Positions 42,552 through 50,632 of a stretch of 61,920 nucleotides of DNA are shown in pieces. Below the pieces are notes generated by a model that did no database searches, was not told the origin of the DNA, and saw only the letters and a list, made by a program, of their open reading frames with translations. Location: the IMG/VR virus record IMGVR_UViG_3300044833_000104, positions 1 through 61,920 of that record. One strand, written 5' to 3'. The position numbers and the translations under genes are program-made. Position 1 is the stretch's first letter. Every line of letters starts with the position of its first letter. The DNA is from a virus.

Positions 42552-43270
42552 AGTGGCTGCACCTCGAGCGGACCCGCCCATTTGAATACCGAGTTAGCAG
42601 GAAACACGTCGCCGATGACCATGTGCTGGTAGCGATCCTCTAAGGTGTTGCAAGGATCGACAAGGTTGTACCAGTGATATTTGCGCACCCGGTCCTCTTT
42701 ATGCAGATAGCCGTAATGAAGGAGCCGCACGGGCAAGGGCTTGATCTGGTCGAGCAACTGAGCAGGTGCCGACGAGCAATGGAAGTTGCCGCCGTTCGCC
42801 GTGCGCATGAACGTCAAATTGCGGGCGGTAAGTTGGAAGATCGAAGGGCGTCGGAACTCTTTGTACCAGCGGTCCACCCGAATCTGGTCCTCTTTATCCC
42901 ACAGGTAGACGATATGCATCGAGCCGCACACGATGCCCTCAGCTATTGCCTTCCGGAGCGCTGGGAGGTCGCGCGAGTCAAGCTCCTCGTCACCGTCCAG
43001 GCACAGAACATGGTCGCCGACCTTCGCGCCGGCGGCCCATACTTGCTGCAGCAACCAATCTTTGTCCTGGCCCTCATGGATAAATCCGCGCATGCTAAAG
43101 GGCGTACATAGAACAGTTGCACCATGCGCTGCCGCGACTTCGCGCGTGTCGTCCGTGGAATTGTCATCCATGATGAGGATCTGGCAGCACACAGGCTTGA
43201 GCGAGTCGATCACTCGACCAATCCAGCGGCCCTCATTCTTCACGCGAAGCATTCCATAGGTCATATACAT
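42548..43270 (-). CDS. Glycosyltransferase, family 2
   Basis: 240 residues with GGGAG before the ATG. VKNEGRWIGRVIDSL and ILIMDDNSTDDT are the nucleotide-sugar half, and LCLDGDEELD is the metal-binding DxD-type site. C-terminal region YGYLHKEDRVRKYHWYN. A GT-A enzyme; the acceptor is unknown. Confidence 0.85.
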   Translation of the reverse strand: MYMTYGMLRVKNEGRWIGRVIDSLKPVCCQILIMDDNSTDDTREVAAAHGATVLCTPFSMRGFIHEGQDKDWLLQQVWAAGAKVGDHVLCLDGDEELDSRDLPALRKAIAEGIVCGSMHIVYLWDKEDQIRVDRWYKEFRRPSIFQLTARNLTFMRTANGGNFHCSSAPAQLLDQIKPLPVRLLHYGYLHKEDRVRKYHWYNLVDPCNTLEDRYQHMVIGDVFPANSVFKWAGPLEVQPL

Positions 43271-43533
43271 GACTCCCTTTTACGGGCCATGGCTGTATCA
43301 AAGAAGAACCGGACCTCTTTTAGTTCTGAGTCGATAGTGTCTGGTTTTTTACCCATCTTCTCCAACTCAATGCGGAGTCCGCCATAGTCAATATTTAGGC
43401 CGGCATTTTTGACCTGAATCGCAGCGAGGGAAAGAGGAAAGCCATACGTCTCCCTAAAGAAAACCATCGTCCTCGCATCGGCATACCCGAAAGCGCTAGC
43501 TACTGCCATTCGGCCTTCATTGGTGCCGACCAT
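43261..43533 (-). CDS. Small protein within the glycosyltransferase cassette
   Basis: 90 residues from the ATG at 43533, with a strong GGGAGGAG ribosome site. Contains RTMVFFRETYGFPLSLAA and IELEKMGKKPDTIDSE. No family recognised. Confidence 0.55.
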   Translation of the reverse strand: MVGTNEGRMAVASAFGYADARTMVFFRETYGFPLSLAAIQVKNAGLNIDYGGLRIELEKMGKKPDTIDSELKEVRFFFDTAMARKRESCI

Positions 43534-43559
43534 GGACTCTCCTCCCGAAATTCTCATTT

Positions 43560-44114
43560 TTAGTTGTGCACCCAGAGATACCCCGGCGCTTTGGTATGGG
43601 TGGCGCCGGTTTTGATGAGAGCTTCAATGAGCAGCGCGTCGGCAGCACGATCCATTCCCGCGGGGCCGTCGAATCCGTTGAACTTATCGCGCCGAAGAAG
43701 AAACCCGCCTTTGTCGATGCAGCCGGCGACTGGGGCAACATCCATCGGTGCATAGCTCACGCCGTGCCCGTCGTAGATGCAGTCGCAATAGATCAGGTCC
43801 GCCTCACTTGCGGCCAACATCGTCTGCAAAAAGCGGGGAACATAGTATCCGTCGTCACTCGGGAAGCATAGGTGCTCGCCTTGCGCCAGGATCGCGCCAT
43901 AGTTGGCCGAGTAATAGCAGTCCGCCAAGCGGGTCGCATGATATTGGAATCGCGTATCCCCGAGCTGCTCCACAACCTGTCGATTCGCCTCGATTGGGGA
44001 GTTGTCCATCACCAACACTTCGAAGTGCGCCTCGCTTTGAATTTGCAGTGACCGCAGCAGGCAGGCGAGATGCAAAGGCCGGTCAAAGGCGGAGACCACA
44101 AAGGAGCACCTCAT
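43560..44114 (-). CDS. Glycosyltransferase, family 2 (short)
   Basis: 184 residues from the ATG at 44114, which overlaps the preceding stop. SFVVSAFDRPLHLACLLRSL and VLVMDNSPIEANRQ are family-2 marks, and LCFPSDDGYYVP holds the DD metal site. It lacks the usual C-terminal acceptor domain, so it is either compact or truncated. Confidence 0.75.
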   Translation of the reverse strand: MRCSFVVSAFDRPLHLACLLRSLQIQSEAHFEVLVMDNSPIEANRQVVEQLGDTRFQYHATRLADCYYSANYGAILAQGEHLCFPSDDGYYVPRFLQTMLAASEADLIYCDCIYDGHGVSYAPMDVAPVAGCIDKGGFLLRRDKFNGFDGPAGMDRAADALLIEALIKTGATHTKAPGYLWVHN

Positions 44115-44782
44115 AGTGATGTATGCTCCGCCCCGTACTTTTGCTTGAAGATGGCCGCGTTCTGTCTCAAATCTGCTGGTTGCCTCGGATCTCCCCGGAA
44201 CGTCGACCGCAGCGAGCCATGATCGACGTAGCACCCGTCAAAAATGCCAATCTTCAGCCCGGCGCGCCGCACGCGCAGGCAGTAGGAATCGTCTTCGAAG
44301 CCGTATCCCGTGAACTCCTCGTCGAGCAACCCGACAGTGTTGATTGTGCTTCGCGGAATGAAAACGCAGACGAAGCAGACCATCCGCGTATCTTCGCGCA
44401 GGCCGATCCCTTGCGGTAACTGGTTTGCGTTGCCGACGATGTTCGTCACAGCCCCGATGATGCCGTACTTGGGGTGCTCCTCCGACGCTCTCTGCATGGC
44501 GGCGAGACCGCCGGATGTCCGCAGAAGAGCGTCATCGTTGAGCAGGACCACGTCGTTGTTCCCGGCGCAACCAATGCCGATATTGCAGTTGCGCGCATAG
44601 ACAAAAGGCGTCTCACCCACCACGCGAGAATAGGAGGGGTGTGGCGGAATCCACTCGTTTCCATTGCTCCGGTCCCACACCACAATCGTGTCGACGCTCT
44701 CCTCATGACGAGCGACCGCCTCAGCGCATGGCGTCAGATTCGAGAGTGTGCGGCTGGGGATGATGACGGACAGATTGTTCAT
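44111..44782 (-). CDS. Glycosyltransferase, family 2
   Basis: 223 residues. LSVIIPSRTLSNLTPCAEAV, ETPFVYARNCNIGI, VVLLNDDALL (metal site) and LLDEEFTGYGFEDDSYCLRV with the catalytic ED pair make this a clear rhamnosyltransferase-like family-2 enzyme. Confidence 0.88.
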   Translation of the reverse strand: MNNLSVIIPSRTLSNLTPCAEAVARHEESVDTIVVWDRSNGNEWIPPHPSYSRVVGETPFVYARNCNIGIGCAGNNDVVLLNDDALLRTSGGLAAMQRASEEHPKYGIIGAVTNIVGNANQLPQGIGLREDTRMVCFVCVFIPRSTINTVGLLDEEFTGYGFEDDSYCLRVRRAGLKIGIFDGCYVDHGSLRSTFRGDPRQPADLRQNAAIFKQKYGAEHTSL

Positions 44783-44998
44783 TTAGCGTTCGCCTGTCGG
44801 CCATTCTTGCCACTGTACCTGATTGGTGAGGGTGGAGTGGACATAACCCATAGCTCGCCTCACTGCTTTCTCGGTCAAGGCCGGGTCCGTGCCGCGTGCG
44901 TCGATGGTGTAAGAAATCTCGTTGGCTGGTTTCACATGCGGGTCAATCAGGTCCGCCCATTTGCGGAGTATCTGTGCTGTCGTAGATCGAATCTTCAT
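44783..44998 (-). CDS. Small protein sharing the tape-measure C-terminal motif
   Basis: 71 residues. Residues 30-48 read YTIDARGTDPALTEKAVRR, nearly the same as the tape-measure end YTIDARGTDPVLTEQRTRA. The rest (LRKWADLIDPHVKPANE) differs. It could be a chaperone or scaffold that mimics the tape-measure tail, or a duplicated piece. A longer frame upstream is out of register with its neighbours. Confidence 0.6.
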   Translation of the reverse strand: MKIRSTTAQILRKWADLIDPHVKPANEISYTIDARGTDPALTEKAVRRAMGYVHSTLTNQVQWQEWPTGER

Positions 44999-45006
44999 CG
45001 GTGCGC

Positions 45007-45351
45007 CTACTTTCGTGCTGAGCATATCGAACAGTAACAACCGGGTTTGTGATGCAAGAGCGCGTAACTGACTGTGTCGCTTGGAAGGTCGATACTCAGC
45101 GTTTCTCCACTTACTTGCGACTTTAGAACGGTCGTATGCGCGATTCGTTTCGCCTCTTCTGGATTCTCGATAAGCGCGTCGGCTATCTCGCGAAACTGCT
45201 CCTCGGTGACGAAGCACTCCGACGTCATGCGGATCGGCTCGTTCACGTTGGCCGTTAGCGTGAGCGAGAACTTTGTGGCGAGCTGCGGCACGATACCCAC
45301 ATCTATCAGCCGTCTCATAATTGCCGAGTTGCTCGCGGTGATTGGTTTCAT
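45007..45351 (-). CDS. Hypothetical protein in the cassette
   Basis: 114 residues. RRLIDVGIVPQLATKFSLTL and CFVTEEQFREIADALIENPE, ending in GCYCSICSARK (a Cys cluster). It overlaps the glycosyltransferase stop by four bases. No family recognised. Confidence 0.55.
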   Translation of the reverse strand: MKPITASNSAIMRRLIDVGIVPQLATKFSLTLTANVNEPIRMTSECFVTEEQFREIADALIENPEEAKRIAHTTVLKSQVSGETLSIDLPSDTVSYALLHHKPGCYCSICSARK

Positions 45352-45944
45352 GTGATTGGTTTCCAGTTGTCGCCCATGCAGCGCGGGCTCGTATTGCTTG
45401 GATGGTTCGTTGCATACATCAGTTCGCCAGCATCGGCGCTGATAAGCTGCTTGGCCGCGCTTGCGACCGACACGAAGACGTTATCCTCGCCGATGTTCTT
45501 TGGTTCAAAGGGGTGTGCGGCCCACCACTCGCGCCGATAGCAGAGCGAGGTGCCGAGCGCATAGTTCCTTGTGCCTTCGTAGTTCCACCACGTTTTGCCA
45601 TCCGTGAACCGCATCGAATGGAAGCCTGCGAGAGCCAGCCCGCTTTCGTTGAGCATGTCGACCTGACGCGCCAGGCGCCCGCTCCCGCTCCAATCGTCAT
45701 CGTCCCAGTGGCAGATAACCTCGCCGATGGCGTTACTACAGCCGAAGTTACGCTTCTCTCCGATGTTGCGCTGCTCGGCCAGGTGTATCAGCCGGATTCG
45801 GTTATCGACGGGAACGAGATCCCGCACGTCCTCGCCGTCCGCGAGGATCAAAAGCTCCAACCGAGGATACGTCTGCTGCTGGAAACATTGGATCGCCTTC
45901 GGAAGCCACTGCCTTCGGTTCCGCGTCAGGCAAAGGCACGTCAC
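45348..45944 (-). CDS. Glycosyltransferase, family 2
   Basis: 198 residues from GTG at 45944; an in-frame ATG at 46025 would add 27 atypical residues. VTCLCLTRNRRQWLPKAIQC and LLILADGEDVRDLVP form the donor site, VICHWDDDDWSGSGRL the metal-binding DDDD site, and YRREWW a downstream motif. First enzyme of the cassette in transcription order. Its 5' part overlaps the gene before it by up to 143 bases. Confidence 0.8.
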   Translation of the reverse strand: MTCLCLTRNRRQWLPKAIQCFQQQTYPRLELLILADGEDVRDLVPVDNRIRLIHLAEQRNIGEKRNFGCSNAIGEVICHWDDDDWSGSGRLARQVDMLNESGLALAGFHSMRFTDGKTWWNYEGTRNYALGTSLCYRREWWAAHPFEPKNIGEDNVFVSVASAAKQLISADAGELMYATNHPSNTSPRCMGDNWKPIT

Positions 45945-46143
45945 AAAACGGTTGCCGCGGGCCCACCTCGGGAGCTTCCGGGACGATAACTTTGGTCTCG
46001 TATTCCACGCGGGGTGGGGTGGCATGGCGCACCATGCCGGACTTCAAAAGTCGCGCCCCCAGTTCGTCGCCGGGGTCGAATTCCTGATCGGCGGCAACGG
46101 TTCCATAATCGCCGGTCAGTTGGCTGTTTGCGATTACTCTCAT
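45802..46143 (-). CDS. Hypothetical protein
   Basis: 113 residues from the ATG at 46143. It begins MRVIANSQLTGDYGTVAADQ and ARLLKSGMVRHA, as in several small phage head-region proteins. The last 20 residues are Arg-rich and overlap the glycosyltransferase, so the true end may differ. Confidence 0.55.
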   Translation of the reverse strand: MRVIANSQLTGDYGTVAADQEFDPGDELGARLLKSGMVRHATPPRVEYETKVIVPEAPEVGPRQPFCDVPLPDAEPKAVASEGDPMFPAADVSSVGAFDPRGRRGRAGSRSRR

Positions 46144-46838
46144 GCGAATAGTCTTCCTAATTCTGCAGCCCATTGATCGGGATGCTTTGCGTGCTTCCTT
46201 TGATTGCAAAGGGCGCAAAGTATCTGCGCATTCTCTATGGAGTGTGCCCCGCCGAGTGCCAGCGGCATGACGTGATCGAGATGGAAGTCATCGCCGACCG
46301 ACTGGCGGCATCCGGCGCATTTACCCTTTTGCCGGTCGTAAAGTTCTGCTATCTGGTCTGCCGTGATATTTCCGCCAGAGCCGACGGTCCGTGCGCGCCG
46401 ATTAGCAACATACTCCCGATTCTTCGCCGGATTCAGCTTCCTCCATTCGATTAGCCGCTTCTTATGAAATTCCGGATGCCTCTCGCGGTGCAGTCTGCAG
46501 TTTTCCTGCTTTTTTTCTGGGTGGGTTACCGTGTATTTCCTGTGAATCGCTTTTCGCTTCTCTGGATTCGCCTTATTCCATTCTGTCGCTCGATCAATCG
46601 TTATCTGCGCGTTGGCCGCTTGCCATGCCTTAGCTCGCGCCTTATATGGAGCGGGGTTTGCTGCATAACGGGCCCTGTTCTTGGTCCTCTCCTCATCCCG
46701 ATTGGCCGCGTAGCGTTCGGCATCGCGCTTATTCAAACGCTCGCGATTGGCTTCTCGATACTGCCGCAAATATTCGCGTTTCTTGCACGCCTTGCAGGCT
46801 CCGCATTCGCATGAGGCCGCGCGTTTCTTGGTTGTCAT
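46140..46838 (-). CDS. HNH endonuclease
   Basis: 232 residues from the ATG at 46838. An N-terminal Cys cluster (CECGACKACKKRE) is followed by about 120 residues of charged repeats, then CAGCRQSV, FHLDHVMPLALGG, ENAQILCALCNQRKH: a complete HNH site with both zinc pairs. It lies between the capsid gene and the glycosyltransferase cassette, its upstream border. Confidence 0.88.
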   Translation of the reverse strand: MTTKKRAASCECGACKACKKREYLRQYREANRERLNKRDAERYAANRDEERTKNRARYAANPAPYKARAKAWQAANAQITIDRATEWNKANPEKRKAIHRKYTVTHPEKKQENCRLHRERHPEFHKKRLIEWRKLNPAKNREYVANRRARTVGSGGNITADQIAELYDRQKGKCAGCRQSVGDDFHLDHVMPLALGGAHSIENAQILCALCNQRKHAKHPDQWAAELGRLFA

Positions 46839-46947
46839 GCCTCTAAAATCCTCCCTATCGCGAGGCATACAGTAGCACAAATCGTGCGGGTTCTAGTCAC
46901 CTTGGCAGATGAGCAGAACCCGCATTCGGGAGAGTTCTACTTAGGCG

Positions 46948-48129
46948 CTATGGGCTGGTCGTGAACGTCCCGCTGACGTAACTGGCGGGGCGTTTGACAA
47001 TCAGCACCATGCGTTTTTCGGCCCTCACTGCAACCAGGTTTTTTACGAAGTAGTCCTGGTGCTCGGTGCTGACTTCCACCTGCATTTCCATACGGTCCCT
47101 AATTTGCGAGGCGATGGGGCTTCCACTGCCGACAAGGAAGGTACCGGATGCGATGCTGGTGGTGTAGACCACATCGAGGCCGAACAGAGAAGGCCGCACG
47201 TTGGTCTGGGGATCACCGAGGATATAGCGTCCGAAGGAATCCTTGGTCAAGCGCATTTCGAACCAATCGTTCGGATGCAGAATAATGAAGGTTGGATCGA
47301 GTTCCTTGGCGGCCGTGATCTGCTGAATGGCGCGGCCGACGATGTCGATCTTGTTCCAGCCCTTCACGGCAGAGAGTAGGGCGGTGTTGAACCCACTCGC
47401 CTGCGTAATCAACCCGTGCAGATTCTCGCCGGTGTTGTCACCGCTGAGCAACTGCAATTCCTCGGCTAAGTTAACGTAGAAAGGAAGCGTGGAATTGATG
47501 AATCCGCGGAGTTCGGTGAAGTCGTCGAGGATCTGCTTTGTGGCAGGAATCCAGGTCGCGATGGTCCGCACCTTCTCGCTGATGGACTGGAAGGTGACGG
47601 CGTTCTCGGGCTTGGTCGACGCTTCCACGACCGGCGACGCGATTGTCATCGGCACGTTGACTTTCACGAAGTCGACAACCTGCATGGTGGTGGGGGCGGC
47701 GCTGAGCAGATCGCGCACCTTCAGGGTCTGCCGCGCTTCCGGCGTAATTCCGGGAATGCGGTCGATCTGGAGGACGCCAGAGGTTGCCTGCCCAACAGCC
47801 GCGGACGTGATGGTGGTTTTGCGTTCCATCAATTCCTGGATATCGGATGCCTTCAATTGAATAACCGCGCTACCGCGCCGGTCCTTCATCAAACGCTGAA
47901 GGCTTTCGCACTCCGTGATTGTCTTCTCGAGGCTGCTGCCCTGGCTCGGGTCAGAGACGTGCTTCTGAGCCAGCTTTACGTCGAGTGCGTCGACCTGCGT
48001 CTGCAGCTTGGTGATGACGGTTTTGGTTTCCTCGAGCATGGTGCCGTTCGCCTTCTGCTCGGCGTCGGCCTTGTCGAAGTGCGTCTTGAGCTCTGTTTGG
48101 AGCGTAGCGAGTTGATCCTTCAGTTCCAT
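46948..48129 (-). CDS. Major capsid protein, HK97 fold
   Basis: 393 residues, AAAGGAG upstream. Residues 1-55 are a coiled-coil scaffold (delta) region (LATLQTELKTHFDKADAEQK), normally removed by the protease. The rest has VRDLLSAAPTTMQVVDFVKV, WIPATKQILDDF, LLSGDNTGENLHGLI and HPNDWFEMRLTKDSFGRYIL, the family landmarks. It follows portal and protease in the standard order. Confidence 0.92.
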   Translation of the reverse strand: MELKDQLATLQTELKTHFDKADAEQKANGTMLEETKTVITKLQTQVDALDVKLAQKHVSDPSQGSSLEKTITECESLQRLMKDRRGSAVIQLKASDIQELMERKTTITSAAVGQATSGVLQIDRIPGITPEARQTLKVRDLLSAAPTTMQVVDFVKVNVPMTIASPVVEASTKPENAVTFQSISEKVRTIATWIPATKQILDDFTELRGFINSTLPFYVNLAEELQLLSGDNTGENLHGLITQASGFNTALLSAVKGWNKIDIVGRAIQQITAAKELDPTFIILHPNDWFEMRLTKDSFGRYILGDPQTNVRPSLFGLDVVYTTSIASGTFLVGSGSPIASQIRDRMEMQVEVSTEHQDYFVKNLVAVRAEKRMVLIVKRPASYVSGTFTTSP

Positions 48130-48169
48130 GATAGGAACTCCTTTATTTAGATTTTTTGGTCCGGTTGAC

Positions 48170-49234
48170 TTATTTCTTCGGAATCAGCGACAGGATGCCG
48201 CCGAGTATTTGCGTCTCCTCCGAGTGGTCTTCAACCGGCTCGGTTTTCGTTTCCTTCGCGGCTGGACCCGATTTCGGAGTGTCGTCGTCCAAATCATCCA
48301 CTGCTGGATTCTCCGGGTCGTCGTCGGCTTCGTCATCGAATAGTGCGTTGAAAATGTCGTCTGCGCTCTTCACGTGTTCATGAGCCTCTTTCATGCTCTT
48401 CAACGTGGAAGCGCTAAATTTCTTTCCTTCCTTCAACTCCAGAGGGGCGACGAGGCCCTTGGCCTTGCGGCTCAGCGCGGCGCCAAAGCTCTTCTCTTCC
48501 ATCCGAAGTTTGCCCATCAATTCCATGTCGCCGTACTCGGCGGAAAGCCAGTCCAGATACTGCGGGAGATAACCCAGAAAGGCCTCAGAGAATTGCTCGA
48601 TGATCGTCTGCGCTGCGGTGACCTTGTCGTCCTTGGTTACGCCGCTTGCCCAGACAAGGCTCCCGAGCGCCTGGAACAGAGCGCAGCGCATCTGCCAGCC
48701 GGCATCCTGCAACTGCACCTCGGCTAGCTCCGTGTTGAAGTCGTCCTTTGTCTCGGCTCCGCCCAGACTCTTGATGGAGGTGACCATCGCAGATTCGTTC
48801 ATTGGGAACGTAACGATCGAACCTTCCCAGAGCCGCACTTCCTTGAGCTGGCGCACGCCGTTCTCGACCGAGGCTTTGATGGTGTCGAACCCGATGGACA
48901 TGCCCTTGATGACGCGGGCCTTGAGCAGGATGTAGGCCTTCTTTGCTTCCGGTAGGGCCATAAGCAACTGGCCTTTGACGTTTAGCGCAGTAGCCGAGTC
49001 GACTAGCGTGAGTGTGCCGATAGGTTCATCGGTTTTGTGCTGCCAAAGAAGCGGAATCTCCGAACCGCGCTCCTGGATGGTCTTCGTAAACGCGCCCGGC
49101 AGGATCGAATCGCCACCCAGATCGACGTTGTTGTAGACGGCAAGCTGGCCTTCGAAGCTGCCGTCTTCCCCGAGCGATTTGACTTGGACGGAGAACCGCG
49201 GCTTCGCCGATTTGGCGTTGATGGATGGAGGCAT
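48170..49234 (-). CDS. Prohead protease with C-terminal extension
   Basis: 354 residues. VYNNVDLGGDSILPGAFTKT, LWQHKTDEPIGTLT (catalytic His) and IKGMSIGFDT (Ser) are the HK97 U35 protease core, in residues 1-150. A further 200 residues include an acidic stretch (DDEADDDPENP) that may act as scaffold. Standard order portal, protease, capsid. Confidence 0.88.
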   Translation of the reverse strand: MPPSINAKSAKPRFSVQVKSLGEDGSFEGQLAVYNNVDLGGDSILPGAFTKTIQERGSEIPLLWQHKTDEPIGTLTLVDSATALNVKGQLLMALPEAKKAYILLKARVIKGMSIGFDTIKASVENGVRQLKEVRLWEGSIVTFPMNESAMVTSIKSLGGAETKDDFNTELAEVQLQDAGWQMRCALFQALGSLVWASGVTKDDKVTAAQTIIEQFSEAFLGYLPQYLDWLSAEYGDMELMGKLRMEEKSFGAALSRKAKGLVAPLELKEGKKFSASTLKSMKEAHEHVKSADDIFNALFDDEADDDPENPAVDDLDDDTPKSGPAAKETKTEPVEDHSEETQILGGILSLIPKK

Positions 49235-49249
49235 GATGTTCCTTTCGAT

Positions 49250-50632
49250 TTATTCGCTGATGCGCACGAGCGATGCAGGCTGGCTTGTCGCGGGGGTTCC
49301 AGGAAGCGCCGTGACCGGTTGCTGATTTAGTTGGATATGCTTGACATCTCCACCCTTGTATGGGTTCATGTCCTCAAGGTCGCGGACCTCGTTTGGATCC
49401 ACCACCGCGTTCTGCAGCATGATCGAGTAGCCCTGCATGCGGGTCAGGAAGTCGCCGCGGAGCAGTTCGTTGGTGTTGTGTTTGAAGTAATAGCCCTTGG
49501 CCTTCTCGTCCGGCGTGAGCACGCATCGCCATAGGTCCTGCTCCCAGCGTGTAAACCACGGCTGCATCGTAACTTTCACAAACTCGAGGGCCAACTGCTC
49601 GATGTTAGAAAATGTGGCGCGACTCAGATCGCCGACGAGATGAGGAGATAGCAGAAACCAGCGGCAAATCTCGTGAATATCGAAAAGCCGCGTCTCCAGC
49701 ATCTGTGAGTCAACGGCGCTGAGACCTGTCTGCTGATACGTCGCGCCAAGACCATCGAGGATGGGAACCTTGTGCGGCTCAGCGTAAGTCTTTTCCCAAT
49801 CGGCGCGGAACTTGTCGAAGCTCGCATCATCCTGGAACTTCTTATCGAACTTCAGCAGGTACGGCACCCGCCCGCCACCGGCATAGAAGCGCGCAACGTT
49901 CCTTTCGACTGATAGCGATGTGCCGATCGACTGCCGCGCCATCGTAATGACCGAGTATCCGCGAAGACCGTCCCACCCTATCCCTCGAATGTGGAGGATG
50001 TCCTGGGGCTTGCCTGGATCAAGCGCATAGGCCGTCTCATTGTTACCGGCGACGCCGCCAATACCATGCTTGACGATGTAGACAAGGCGCTTCTGGCCAG
50101 TCTTTTCGCGATCTACTGTCACCTGCCCAGGATCCAGCGCGCGCAGTTCAATCGCTTCACCGGTTCCGCTGCGCCGGATAATATGCGCATAGCCGTTGCC
50201 CTGTAGTGCGCAATGGCTTGTCCGTGTCTCCTGAAAGCTCATCGCCGACATTTCATCATTCGGCGCGTTCTGGAGTGCGTTGAACATCGGCTTGTCTTCT
50301 GCGAGCCGCTTCGCTCCATTCTTCCGTTGGAGCATCACCAACGGCGTTGCACCCTGCGTCTCGCTGATTATGCGGTTGCAGGCCCACACAACAGAATGGT
50401 TGAGCGCGGTCTCGAGCGATACGGGTTCACCCGACCATGCCGGCATCCCGCCCGACAGAAGCGTGTAAATTCCGGGGTAGCCGTTGCGCGCATACCAGCC
50501 GGCGTTGACGGCATCGAACGAGATGCCACCACCCTTCTGCCCACTGATGTCGAGCGCGAGAGTCTCGGCTCCCATCCCTGCCTTGACTGTTCTGAATGCT
50601 CCTTTGACCGCGTCGACGATGGCTGGAAACAC
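49250..50632 (-). CDS. Portal protein, HK97 family
   Basis: 460 residues. WACNRIISETQGATPLVMLQ, NDEMSAMSFQET, HIRGIGWDGLRGYSVI, ICRWFLLSPHLVGDLSR and FLTRMQGYSIMLQNAVVDPN are portal landmarks. It forms the ring through which DNA enters the head. Start overlaps the terminase stop. Confidence 0.93.
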   Translation of the reverse strand: MFPAIVDAVKGAFRTVKAGMGAETLALDISGQKGGGISFDAVNAGWYARNGYPGIYTLLSGGMPAWSGEPVSLETALNHSVVWACNRIISETQGATPLVMLQRKNGAKRLAEDKPMFNALQNAPNDEMSAMSFQETRTSHCALQGNGYAHIIRRSGTGEAIELRALDPGQVTVDREKTGQKRLVYIVKHGIGGVAGNNETAYALDPGKPQDILHIRGIGWDGLRGYSVITMARQSIGTSLSVERNVARFYAGGGRVPYLLKFDKKFQDDASFDKFRADWEKTYAEPHKVPILDGLGATYQQTGLSAVDSQMLETRLFDIHEICRWFLLSPHLVGDLSRATFSNIEQLALEFVKVTMQPWFTRWEQDLWRCVLTPDEKAKGYYFKHNTNELLRGDFLTRMQGYSIMLQNAVVDPNEVRDLEDMNPYKGGDVKHIQLNQQPVTALPGTPATSQPASLVRISE

